The notes: generated by a model not told the origin, from the sequence alone. A stretch of DNA of 64,000 nucleotides from Druceiella hillmani (GCA_039881145.1 JAYKKI010000004.1:51908501-51972500); one strand, 5' to 3'. Counted from the stretch's first letter, positions 23,641-34,612 are shown. Made by a program: numbers and translations.

Positions 23641-24296
23641 TGCTCTCCTTGTTGAACAGACGTCATGTAAGGATCTCGCGATGACTTCATTGGTAATTAT
23701 ACAAATTTAGTTGTACTATACGCCAATGATGATGGCTGTTTTTGATGAGTTTTTTTGTCACTTTGAGTTCTGCTGGATGAGATCACGATCCGAATGTGAA
23801 TGAATTACATTTAGTTTGACTAAACGACTTCTGAAAAGTGTGAATCAACAAATGCAAATATATGCACATCGGTTTCGTGTTACGGTAACTATGTAATTAT
23901 GAATATGCCTAATTGAGTAGAGTGTGTTCAGCTGTTTGTATTTGTGGTCCTGGCTCAATTATCTTTTTTTACCCATTTAATTCGTTGACGAAAATCTGTT
24001 TTGTTAAATATGGATCTTGCTCAGAACTCAAGAACTGGGAGGCTATATGCTTTGACTAATCAGTATTGATCGAGTCGACTTGTCAAATTATTCAGGACAT
24101 GATCCTTAACAATATTCTGAAGAAAAAATTACTTGGAGTAACAGTGGACTAATAAAGAAATAGGTCTGAACACATCAATATTATTCTTTATCACTTTTAA
24201 TAAAATAGTACCAGGTGACCGAGCGATGCTTGGTGTATTTCAAGTTTCCCATAGGAACGTGAAATTACTTGTTTCATGGTATTATATTTATTATTA

Positions 24297-24560
24297 AATT
24301 TTCTTCTTCTTCCCCCTCCCTTTCCCCTTCATCTTTGGCTTTCGGTCTCGCTTTCGCCCTCGCCTTCCCGTTCGTCTTCGCGTTCGCGTTCGCCTTCGTG
24401 TACGCGTTCGCATCCACCTTCGCGTTCGCCTTCCACTACACCTTCCCATTCCTTTTCCCCTCTCCTCATCTTCACCTCCCCCTCCACCTCATCTTCACCT
24501 ACCCCTCCCCCTTATCTTCTCCTCTCTCTCCCCCACCCGTTCTCCTATGTTCTTCTATTC
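24297..24560 (+). repeat. Polypyrimidine tract with CTTCGC/CTTCC repeats
   Basis: About 260 bases are almost purely C and T, with imperfect TTCGC and CCTTC steps. A frame of 108 codons (Phe/Ala/Ser/Pro repeats) and a frame of 98 codons (Ser/Arg/Pro) exist only because stops are rare in such DNA. The tract could form intramolecular triplex (H-DNA) or act as a polypyrimidine signal. Confidence 0.8.
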
Positions 24561-24689
24561 AAAAGTTATTAAGTCATAATAATAGTGTAATCTAAATTAC
24601 TATTAGTAATTTAGAAAATTTTAAATGGCTGCCATTTCCAAAAAAATTAACCGACATAGCTCACCTCTTATCACCTAAGCAATAAATAT

Positions 24690-24930
<241 letters not shown>

Positions 24931-25464
24931 GTAAGAAAGAGTATACGACCTACAAATTGCTTACTTAGCCCATTCTTTCTAAGAAGCTAATGGAAATTTT
25001 TTTTATTCTAATCTCTTATCAATTGGTATAATCGAGTGGATATCTCTGATAATGAGGTATATTATAAACAACCTGTTTTTTGCATTAAAATCCCGGTCAG
25101 TATGACTAATGCGTCATTAAGCTATAAAGTCCGGGTATCGATTCAGTCATGCGGTTTTACTTTCCATGCTGCGATTATGCCTAATGATCGTTTTTAGCTG
25201 CCGGCGATTTGCGGCGATGGCGTGCTGCGCCAAGTCGCCGACTCGTCGTGTCGCTGGGTCGACTAGGTCTACACTATGGCGTGTTTCGTTTGTTTGTTGG
25301 AGAAAAATGTGGAGCTTTATTCTGGTTTATATTCCACGAGCCTTTTTTTGGAGTGTCGTTCTCAAAGAGTTCAAATGAAACCCTTTTGTCATGGCAAAAC
25401 TGTCTGTCCGTATGCTAGAGTTTTCCAATATTTAACCAAATAAAACATATATTCAAAATTCACA

Positions 25465-26195
25465 CCATGTTTAAAGTACCTTGTCCAAAGCCGATAATCT
25501 TATTTCAAATTGCCTATATACAATTTTATCACCAGGGCGCGCTTACATGTGTATGAAAATTTGGTCATAAAATATATTTGTCTTATATTGCTTAAACATT
25601 TTTTTTGAGTAAAGTAGGAATGTACTTTAAAAATTTTTTTTTAAAAAATACTATGTGGGATGCAATTTTTAGACCTATTTTGTACCTGGTCTACCTTGAT
25701 AGCCTTGACATATTGATTAAAGTACCTTCTCCAAAGCTGATAATCTTATTTCCATTATCTATATACAATTTTACACCCAGGGCGAGCTTAACGGTGTATA
25801 CAAATTTGTTCATCAAAAATATTTGTCTTATATTGCTAAAAAAACTTTTTTTTGAGTGTGCTTGAAAAAAATATTTAAAAAATACTATGTGGGATGCAAT
25901 TTTTAGACCTATTTTGTACCTGGTCTATCCTGATAGCCTTGACACATTGATTAAAGTACCTTCTCCAAAGTCGATAATATTATTTCAATTGCCTATATAC
26001 AATTTTATTCCCAGGCCGCGCTTACAGATGTATACAAATTGGGTTATCAAAAATATTTGTCTTATATTGTTTAGAAAAACTTTTTTGAGTAAAGTAGAAC
26101 TGTACTTTAAAAAAAAAGCTTTAAAAAATACTATGTGGGATGGAATTTTTAGACTTATTTTGAACCCGGTCTATCTTGATAGCATTGACACATAA
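25465..26195 (+). repeat. 235-248-bp tandem array, 3 copies
   Basis: AAAGTACCTTCTCCAAAG-type starts occur at about 25471, 25719 and 25954, and the ACTATGTGGGATGCAATTTT block recurs at about 25650, 25883 and 26128. The frames of 86 and 102 codons are the same repeat translated twice (both contain MWDAIFRPILYLVY), so their similarity reflects DNA duplication rather than a gene family. Confidence 0.9.
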
Positions 26196-26339
26196 GCAAC
26201 TATAATTTCTATTCAATATGGTAAAGATCTTGTGTTTAACCGACAAATCATTACTATTATTACATTTAACTAATATATAGTAGATAGTAAGTTATGAGCC
26301 AGATAGTTATGAGCCAGAGATATAAAAAGAAGTTTTGAT

Positions 26340-26850
26340 ATAAAACATCTAATGGCGCATTCGGATGGGAGTTAAAATGTTTTATGGCATGTCACGACGT
26401 GCTATTCGGCTAGCTTAGCATCTTGTCGGGTATTTCCGACTTAACGCTAGCCTCTCTACTGCACTACACACACGCTACTTTACGTGTGTTAGTGTATCAG
26501 CATTGTTTCTTATTTATTATCGCCAAACATTACTCGTTTATATCGGTGTGTTGCATTAAACTGTCTTAAAACGTTAAAGCGTTTGTTAATTTAAAATATG
26601 AATTACAGTGATAGTGAAAATATATGTTCCATAGATTGTTAAGAAATATTTCTGTGATCAATTGTTTCATAAAAATTAAATTAATATTTTATTATTAACA
26701 GCTATCTCATTAATTGTTATTGTTTCGTTTTCACTTCGTTTAAATAAAAATATTTTAATATAAAATTATAATAAAAATAGATGTTTCACATCTGCCAGGC
26801 GTCCCATGACGGCTCAATTTTTTTTATTGGAACAAACTTGAAAAAATGAC
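26340..26850. mobile_element. Probable repeat with 5'-UTR-like region, ending in the 26780 block
   Basis: ATGTTTCACATCTGCCAGGC followed by GTCCCATGACGGCTCAA (26780-26818) is the inverse of 11193-11232. Upstream, a moderately GC-rich stretch (26390-26490) leads to a tiny frame starting MNYSDSEN at about 26598. That start is short and acidic like some transposase N-termini but stops after 14 codons. I infer a decayed transposon. The family is unknown. Confidence 0.35.
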
Positions 26851-26917
26851 AGAAGTAAGAAAATTATATACCCAAATTATTCCTTATTTCAAGGACGTGC
26901 ACTATAGGTTACCCTCG

Positions 26918-27893
26918 GTGGTGGTTTTTGATATCATTTTGATAATCCTGTTTTTGATATCATTTTAATAATCCTGTTTTTGATATCATTTTGATAATCC
27001 TGTTTTTGATATCATTTTGATAATCCTGTTTTTGATATCATTTTGATAATCCTGTTTTTGATATCATTTTGATAATCCTGTTTTGATATCATTTTGATAA
27101 CCCTGTTTTTGATATCATTTTGATAATCCTGTTTTTGATATCATTTTGATAATCCTGTTTTTGATAATCCTGTTTTTGATATCATTTTGATAATCCTGTT
27201 TTTGATATCATTTTGATAATCCTGTTTTTGATATCATTTTGATAATCCTGTTTTTGATATCATTTTGATAATCCTGTTTTTGATATCATTTTGATAATCC
27301 TGTTTTTGATATCATTTTGATAATCCTGTTTTGATATCATTTTGATAACCCTGTTTTTGATATCATTTTGATAATCCTGTTTTTGATATCATTTTGATAA
27401 TCCTGTTTTTGATATCATTTTGATAATCCTGTTTTTGATATCATTTTGATAATCCTGTTTTTGATATCATTTTGATAATCCTGTTTTTGATATCATTTTG
27501 ATAATCCCGTTTTTGATATCATTTTGATAATCCTGTTTTTGATATCATTTTGATAATCCTGTCTTTGATATCATTTTGATAATCCTGTTTTTGATATCAT
27601 TTTGATAATCCTGTTTTTGATATCATTTTGATAATCCTGTTTTTGATATCATTTTGATAATCCTGTTTTTGATATAATTTTGATAATCCTGTTTTTGATA
27701 TCATTTTGATAATCCTGTTTTTAATATCATTTTGATAATCCCGTTTTTGATATCATTTTGATAATCCTGTTTTTAATATCATTTTGATAATCCCGTTTTT
27801 GATATCATTTTGATAATCCTGTTTTTGATATCATTTTGATAATCCTGTCTTTGATATCATTTTGATAATCCTGTTTTTGATATCATTTTCAAC
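26918..27893 (+). repeat. 26-bp satellite, about 37 units
   Basis: The unit is GATAATCCTGTTTTTGATAT followed by CATTTT, nearly identical over almost 1 kb. Variant units recur: the short CCTGTTTTGATATC plus GATAACCC pair at 27077 and again about 248 bp later at 27325; CCTGTCTTTG at about 27559 and 27845; and TTTTTAATATC at about 27718 and 27770. One truncated unit lies near 27165. The variants show that blocks inside the array were themselves duplicated. Every unit carries TAATCC and TGATAA. Confidence 0.97.
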
Positions 27894-28421
27894 ATTAATG
27901 CTTTAAATAATTAAATTTTGCTAAATTTTATTTAGAGTTTTTTCACCTTTAACATTTAAGCGAAAAGCTCTGAAGTCCTTTTCAAGCTAATTAATATGTC
28001 CAATCCTAGTATTCTAAAATAAAATATTGTCTATTAATTTTGTATATTAATACAAAACTTATCTACTAAATTGCATAGTACTTCTCATAGTCCGTCTGAA
28101 TTCGCTGAGTCTTGTGAGCAACGAGATATCCTACACGTGTTTACGTGTAGATATATCTACACATGGACACGTGTAGACGTATATACACGTGAACATTGGT
28201 CGCATATGGGAATAGTAAAAATAAAGAAGTTGTCGAATTCCAACTAGAAAGCGAAAAATCTATTTTTAAGTGCTTTATTTTCTTTCCTTGAAATGGACAA
28301 AGAAAATGTTAACTAATTTGAATAATGTGTATTTAAACGTAAATGTTTTTAATGCTTATTACATATTTTCATTTGCTTTATATTGTCTATTCTCAAATTT
28401 GGGTTTCTTATTTAGCAGACT
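27894..28421. other. AT-rich DNA with ACACGTGT dyads
   Basis: At 28130-28195, CTACACGTGTTTACGTGTAG and GACACGTGTAG...CACGTG form overlapping palindromes rich in CACGTG E-boxes. No gene is seen. Confidence 0.4.
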
Positions 28422-28947
28422 AGAGACTTGCCACGGGCTTCGCACGGGTGTAATGTAGGTACTAATGTGGTGTAATTGTGGAGCGATTAATAATATTACT
28501 GTCATTCACGCGCCGCCGCCGCCCGCCGCTGCCGCCGCCCGTCCACGGCGTCGGCATCGCGAATACTGATTTTTTGCTAATTTAAAATCTGTGATTACTC
28601 CTAAAATATTAATGATAATGATTTGCTTTAAAGAGCAAATTTTATCTACATTAAATGCATAACGTAACCAACTTATTTAATTAAAAAATTAATATAATAT
28701 TGATCAAAATAACTTCGAAAGTATAACCCCCCCAAAAAAAATTAATAAAAATGGTCACTGTGGTTTATCCGTAGGATATAGATATATGCTATCTTGGACT
28801 TTTTTGTAGATATTTTTAAAGTACACAATTCCATAGTACATCATTTTGATATGTTTCGTAACGTTTAGTCAGCGTTAGCAATGAAAGTGCCCAAAATTCC
28901 ACTTTTTGCCGAAATATTAATTTTTTATATTTCCTGTATATAATACA

Positions 28948-29018
<71 letters not shown>

Positions 29019-29130
29019 GAATGAAAGTGAAAACTGCATCAAAATCCGTTGCGTAGTTTAAAAGATCTAAGCGTACAGAGGGACAGGCAGACGCGGGAAT
29101 CGACTTTGTTCTATACTATTTAATAGAAGT
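28422..29130 (+). mobile_element. CGGGCTTCGCACGGGT-type lepidopteran repeat with CCG tract and (AT)n
   Basis: It starts CTTGCCACGGGCTTCGCACG and ends with GCATCAAAATCCGTTGCGTA, ACAGAGGGACAGGCAGACG and CTATACTATTTAATAG, the usual order in this repeat class. Inside are a CCG-rich tract (28510-28553) and about 34 AT pairs (28950-29017). The CCG tract's complement is G-rich and may form a two-tier quadruplex. No transposase or reverse transcriptase is visible. Confidence 0.6.
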
Positions 29131-29559
29131 GATTTTTCCCAATCTACTGTATATTTTGCGAATCTTAATAAACGTTCAAAGAACCTTGTATACAATACAA
29201 TATTTCATTATTCACGATTTATTAAATTCAAGGGAAGGATTGTAACGTCACCGAAGCAAGAATTACGAGTGATGAAACTTTAGATGTGTCGAAAATGCGT
29301 TTCTATTCAGAGCGTAAAGACGATTTCAAATTTTTGCGGCGCATCACGACGTGACTTCTCGTAAAAGGTTGTTTTTGACAATAAAAAGGCCGATCAGGTC
29401 TTCAGAACGTAACTCAAGGCAGTGAGCGTACATGCTTTTGAATCTTTAGCACTTTTTACTGTTACCGGTCGCCGTGAGCATTTAAAACTGATCACGGAAC
29501 CCGGTGCTCTAATAACTGTTGCGGCATATCCGTAAAAGGTAAACAGTTTATGTTCCAAG

Positions 29560-29650
29560 TTGCGTCCCGGCTATATAAAATGTTGGGCGTAACAGCGTTA
29601 TGCTAGTCGGCTACTCGAATCGCCAACAAACTAGCACCTAACGAACCAGT
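29560..29650 (+). promoter_or_regulatory. Candidate TATA-box core promoter
   Basis: CCCGGCTATATAAAATG (TATA box at about 29572) is followed 25-35 bases later by TTATGCTAGTCGGC. The region 29225-29720 is less AT-rich than its surroundings. A short frame beginning MPNDAKPSLYVDKP starts near 29681 and stops. No coding exon follows that I can recognise, so it may be a retroelement promoter or chance. Confidence 0.25.
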
Positions 29651-30100
29651 ATCAGCGTTTTTATGGTCTTATCGATCTTCAATGCCCAATGACGCAAAGC
29701 CAAGTTTGTATGTAGATAAGCCGTAGTGTTGTATTATTTACCTAGTTGATGCGCTGAGACCTAGTACAACTCGTAAATGGAAGTCGATATTGAAAGTAGG
29801 TTATTGGACGTTAATATAAAAAATACTCGTGTTGCAAATAACGAACACACGTGTAGCTCGCGACTACGCTCAAGTGAACTTTGGCATGTGTAAGAATTGT
29901 TTTACGAAGAACTGTTCCAGAAATACCCAAGTTTAACTACTGATATCTTGTAGAAAAATGGCTGAATAATTTTATGATATTATTTTGCTAATACACATCG
30001 TACAGAGGCTCGCTGATATCAGAAAGTTTTCCATCTGTAACACACCTTTTACCTTCATCTAAAATCTTGAAGAACTGTAAAACTTCACACACTACGATAC

Positions 30101-30216
<116 letters not shown>

Positions 30217-30225
30217 GGGTCTACC

Positions 30226-30271
30226 ACATATAAACCTTATGTGGTGAATCTACCACATAAGGGTTATATGT
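30226..30271. repeat. 20-bp-stem hairpin next to the (TA)n
   Basis: ACATATAAACCTTATGTGGT pairs with ACCACATAAGGGTTATATGT with one mismatch across a 6-base loop. Confidence 0.85.
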
Positions 30272-30506
30272 CAGCGTGATAGACAATTTTGTTCATTTAT
30301 CAGTCGGTTATCAGTGAGATCGCCATCGAAATATGTTCTTCATTTTAAGGACAAAAAACAAGAAGTTTAAGGTCTATTTATTTTCAGAACAAAGACTTTA
30401 GTAATCACTTGTAGGTTCTAATTAAAACTTGAAAATTTTAATTTGCAATTGAATAATGTTTCGAAAATTTAAGACTAAATTTTATACATTTTTTTTGTAA
30501 ATACGG

Positions 30507-30526
30507 CATGTGGTATATACCACATG
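30507..30526. repeat. Perfect 20-bp palindrome
   Basis: CATGTGGTATATACCACATG is its own reverse complement. It shares ACCACAT with the hairpin 240 bases upstream, so the two may be ends of one small inverted-repeat element. Confidence 0.9.
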
Positions 30527-31420
30527 TACTCAATCGCCTGCGAACTTGGATACAATTGCGACAAGTAAAATGGAGAATCATTTCTACATGATTTTAGACT
30601 TAAAGCTCATTTTTTTTCATTTTTCAGTGACACTAAGATTAAGGTATAAATGAACGTGGTCGAAATTTCGACTCTTATAATGTGAAGACGTAACAATGAG
30701 AATGGCTAAAAAATGTTTGTTTTTGATATAACTTCATTATAAAAATATAATTTCACGGTAATCTTTTGTAATATTTCACAAAATGTATTGCTGATTAAAG
30801 CTTTCGAGAATGAGTACTCTGTGCAAAAATGAAAACTTTGACCAAATCTGTAAACTCTCGGGAGTGGCTTTAATATTTTTTTTTAAATAATAACCCTAAA
30901 TGTTCAGAAATAAAATTATTTAGAAAGGTGAAAATATAATCAAAGTATATCCAGTAATTTATGATACTGGATCAAAGAAGATCTTCTTATGTATTAAGAG
31001 TTTTGATGAATAGTACAGTTATGATATATCTGAGAATACATCATAACTATAATTTCCACAAACGTAAAATAATGCTACATTTATTTCACATTTATTGCGT
31101 CTTTTCGATTAACAATTTGCTTTTATTTAATTTAACGATCGTAAACGTTCATTTTGAATTCAAGATAAATATTAACGACTCGTTAAGTCGTTATTAACAT
31201 TTACTTATTCCCTGCGGTAAACTTGTATAATTAATTAAGTTGTCTCAATTACGTTAAGGTAATTAAGAAAGCTGTCCTTGCACCACTTCTAGTGCGCGAG
31301 AGCGAACAACCACTGTCATATAGAACAGAAAATTAATAACATAGTAGGGAGTTCGCATTAACATGTTACGTGCTCCCTAAATAGAAATCGCGAAACGACT
31401 TCGGGAGATCGCTTTATTTT
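30527..31420. other. AT-rich DNA, nothing recognised
   Basis: A 78-codon plus frame (30961-31197) without motifs. No other feature supported. Confidence 0.4.
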
Positions 31421-31774
31421 GAAGTTATACTTCTTTAGGCGCGTTATGAAAAAATGATGAGAATGAAATTCTCGAAACAAAAGCTATTGGCACCATCGTC
31501 GCTTCTGTTCACTGTTTTCATATTCATAGTATTTATCCACATGTTTCTAGTGTCTATATTCACACACGTGTTTTAGTTTCATATAAGTGCGATTTATATA
31601 TGTGCTGATAAATTATATTCAGTAGTGATTTAAATTCAATATTTTCATTAATATATTTACTATTCGTAAATATTAGTGAAAAAATTGTGTTTATAGACTT
31701 TTTCAAGTGCTCCAATATAATTGAGGTTATCTATCCGTATGTATTATTTAATGATGCCAAAGAAGTATAACTTC
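31421..31774. mobile_element. MITE family M1, copy 2
   Basis: The left end GAAGTTATACTTCTTTAGGC and right end AAAGAAGTATAACTTC are inverted repeats (16 bp). The CGCGCGTACATAAGTACACG flank on the right is the same as in copy 1. The element is 354 bp and has no coding capacity. Confidence 0.7.
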
Positions 31775-31845
31775 TCACGCGCGTACATAAGTACACGCAC
31801 CCTTTTTTTTTTGCTTTAGTAAGAACAACGTCTAGTATAAGTTGT

Positions 31846-32440
31846 TAGGCTTGTTGAAAAAATATCGATGTATCGATATATTGATATTTTTTATGGGCTT
31901 TATCGATATTTTCTGACGATATTTAATATTTCTATATATCTATGTATCGATATAAAATATCAATTATCGGAAACGAATCAAAACCGATATTTTTTCCAAC
32001 GATGACACTAAATTACTGATGTCCCGAAAAACTGCTTAAATTCATAGCTTTACAAGAACCGAGCGAATGAAGAAAACCTCGTGTTTGTCTATCTAAGACT
32101 TTCTTTACTTGTGTGTGTGAATATAAAAAAAACATAACATCAAAGCCTCAAGCTGAATGCTCACTCTGCACTCAATTTACTCAAAGTAATTTATGATTGC
32201 ATTCAATTATATTGCAGTGAGTGAAGTGAATTTAAGTGTGGTAATACAACAAATTTAGCATTTTTTGTGTTGAGCTAAACTAGACCAAATACACAAGATT
32301 TTTTTAAAACGCCAATATTATCTTTAAATCGTACCGATATATCGATATTTTTTGTTCGATATATCAAAACCGATATTGATACTTTTAAAATATATTGATA
32401 CGATATATATCGATACTTTTGGCACTTCCAACCTCCCTAT
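31846..32440. mobile_element. CGATA-rich inverted-repeat element
   Basis: The left end AGGCTTGTTGAAAAAATATC and right end TATCGATACTTTTGG...TTCCAACCTCCC are imperfect inverted repeats. Both ends are packed with ATCGATA, ATCGATATT and CCGATATT motifs. The centre (32000-32280) is ordinary AT-rich DNA. CGATA/TATCGATA is the core recognised by DREF and BEAF-32 in Drosophila; whether that applies here is inference. No transposase. Confidence 0.6.
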
Positions 32441-32654
32441 AAATTGATTTCAAATATCAAAGAACATATTCGTGGCGTTTTCGTTAAAATTTGTCCTATT
32501 ATTTGGAGATTATTATCTTTTTTTCAAACAAATCATCAAGTACTATATATAGATACTTACACATTAATGAGTGTTTTAATAATATATAATAAATTCAATG
32601 TTTTGTTGAGAACTTTGGTATTATTACTTTAAAACTAATGAACATTATAACAAT

Positions 32655-32698
32655 ATCTAACAAACTAACAACATTAATGTGTTGTTAGTTTGTTAGAT
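32655..32698. repeat. Perfect 19-bp-stem hairpin
   Basis: ATCTAACAAACTAACAACA, six bases, then TGTTGTTAGTTTGTTAGAT. Confidence 0.92.
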
Positions 32699-33203
32699 AG
32701 GGGATGAAATCGAAATGCATATCTTTACTCGTAAAGTTTTTTTTATTACATTATAAGTGGACATGTGTCCCCCTTGAAGGAGCGTGATCAAATCGTCCTA
32801 ATTTCATCCCTCCATAGTTCACGGCTCGTTATGCTCCCGATGTATTGTGATAATATATATATCCTAAAACAGTATTGCAGTAATGAAAATAATATTTCAT
32901 TATGATTATCATACTAAGGGTTAGTATTTTCCCGATCGAAAAGTTCTGAGATTAGTACGAGTATATTTATGCAAACAAATTTTGTTTTTTCACTTTGGTG
33001 ACGCCGCTTGACGCTCGGCATGCGTGCACTATGAGTCTCTTGCGTTAACTCTGAAATAGTTTATCTCGTGTATAAAGAATACAAGACATAATCTGCCCTT
33101 TGTTTCATATTGCTCGTTCAAAGAATTCCGTAGAAACATCATTTACAAAATGTTATGAAAAATAACCTGACTTTTCAAGAAAAATACATTTGTATGATTG
33201 ATG

Positions 33204-33435
33204 ATTTAAAAGAAATGAAACTACGTGATGTAGTATTATTTCTACTTTCTTTAAGTTCTTTACCACGACCTAGGTTTCGTTTTATTACAACATCTTCAGG
33301 TAGGATATTGGCAAAGATTCTTGCTAATAGCACACCTGAAGATGTTGTAATACAACGACACCTAGGTCGTGGTAAAGAACTTAAAGAAAGTAGAAACATC
33401 ACTAGATCACGTGATTTCATATAATTTAAAAGAAA
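33204..33435. mobile_element. 206-bp near-perfect palindromic element with 12-bp flanking repeats
   Basis: Positions 33215-33420 form one continuous inverted repeat centred at 33317/33318 with arms of 103 bp and no spacer. ATGAAA opens it and TTTCAT closes it. The block from TTTCTACTTTCTTTAAGTTC to CATCTTCAGGT is almost identical in both arms. ATTTAAAAGAAA occurs directly at 33204-33215 and 33424-33435, a likely target-site duplication. Because of the symmetry both strands contain nearly the same 81-89-codon frame (FLLSLSSLPRPR and GRGKELKESRN). That is a consequence of the palindrome and not evidence for a gene. One arm also exists alone at 5505-5615. Confidence 0.9.
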
Positions 33436-33783
33436 CTTTTTAAGAAATTTCTTTTTTTCATTTTCTCTACTTATAGGAGTGTCACTTTTGTTCTTATAAT
33501 ATCAGGGCCCAACACTGTATAGAATTTTCTCAATTCTCTATTGCGTAAAACAGTTGTAAATTTTCGCGAGAAGTCGTTCGATTAAAATGAAAAGTAAATG
33601 CAATTTTAAATCTGATTTCGTACTCTTTAATGACTGCTTGAGGTATTAATATAGATTATTATGTAGGCTTCATTGTTAATTTTTTTGTATTTACTGAAAA
33701 GGGTTAGAGATTTTTAGTTTGAATGTGTCGTTAGGTTTATTTAATCAATTTTCTCCGTTGATCACTTTTATGTCCTGTCTAGT

Positions 33784-33870
33784 CCAGAGGTTATCAAACG
33801 TTTTTGCTTTGCAGTCCACCTGCCGATTTCTTTTTTTCCATAGACCCCCTATTCTAATAACATTGAATTC
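33784..33870 (+). mobile_element. hAT-like left end
   Basis: CAGAGGTTATCAAACGTTTT, then CAGTCCACCTGCCGATTTC and CATAGACCCCCTATTC, resembles the left half of the 5101 element. No matching 8-bp duplication was found with the right-end-like segment at 34545-34612, so the element is degraded or the ends are unrelated. Confidence 0.45.
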
Positions 33871-34392
33871 CCTAACTGTATTAACATTAATGTGTTTGTC
33901 TCAGCTGACAGTGCTGCTCATAATGTGTTTGTCTTTATCGTAAAAAAGAAAAATATGTATAATTTTTACTAAATATTTATTGGAAAAACACAAAATGCAA
34001 GTAAGTATTTGAATTTGGGGAAAAATAAAGAAGAACCTAATGAAATTCTTATATAAAATTAATACATAAATAATGCTGTTAATGGGAAGGATGAACCTGT
34101 TGCTCTGATAACGATTGTTCCATATTTGGCTTCAAATTAGTGGGACAACCTCAAGTCTCTACGTCCAGTGATGTGCAATCAATTTCTTCTTTTTTAATAT
34201 AAGAAGACAGGCAACCGCGCTTAAACCCCTTTCCACGAGGTACGCGTACGGAAAACTATCAAAACTTTCTTGCGATAATCTTTAAAGCAGGATAAGCAAC
34301 AATTATGTCTTTCTTATATTGCTGATATAAGACAGACATATTTTCTTAGAACTGCTAATATCTTGATTCGACTTCTAAGTTCTTCCTTAGTG

Positions 34393-34438
34393 CTTATTCC
34401 GATCATTTCTTCTTACAAGAAGAAATGATCGGAATAAG
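34393..34438. repeat. Perfect 22-bp-stem hairpin, 2-base loop
   Basis: CTTATTCCGATCATTTCTTC TT, AC, then the exact reverse complement ending GATCGGAATAAG. Just upstream, TATGTCTTTCTTATAT and ATATAAGACAGACATA form another imperfect hairpin (about 34302-34341). Confidence 0.92.
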
Positions 34439-34544
34439 TCGTGTTACAATACGACATCCGATTCCTAACGGAATATGTTAAATGAAGTCCGTACACATGG
34501 ACCTCCAGTTACAATTTGTGCAACCCCATGTCTTTTTCACTCTG

Positions 34545-34612
34545 ACGTGGATCCCATGAAGTTGATCGGCTCCAGGGGGTCCAAATAGCCCAATTTAGGA
34601 ATTCGTTGATTT
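34545..34612 (+). mobile_element. hAT-like right end
   Basis: GATCGGCTCCAGGGGGTCC, then CCCAATTTAGGAATTCGTTG, aligns with the right end of the 5101-5281 MITE (CCAATTTGGGAGTCACTG). Confidence 0.4.

Noticed and set aside
25605..26195. Two similar 86- and 102-codon proteins as a tandem gene pair
   Set aside because: Both lie in a non-coding ~240-bp tandem repeat and share flanking DNA in the same proportion as the frame.
26918..27893. Regular short repeats as a CRISPR array
   Set aside because: Units are directly adjacent with no unique spacers, and all other evidence is eukaryotic. It is a satellite.
33155..33424. 81-89-codon ORFs as a gene on each strand
   Set aside because: They arise from the palindrome; a frame mirrored on both strands is expected from the symmetry.
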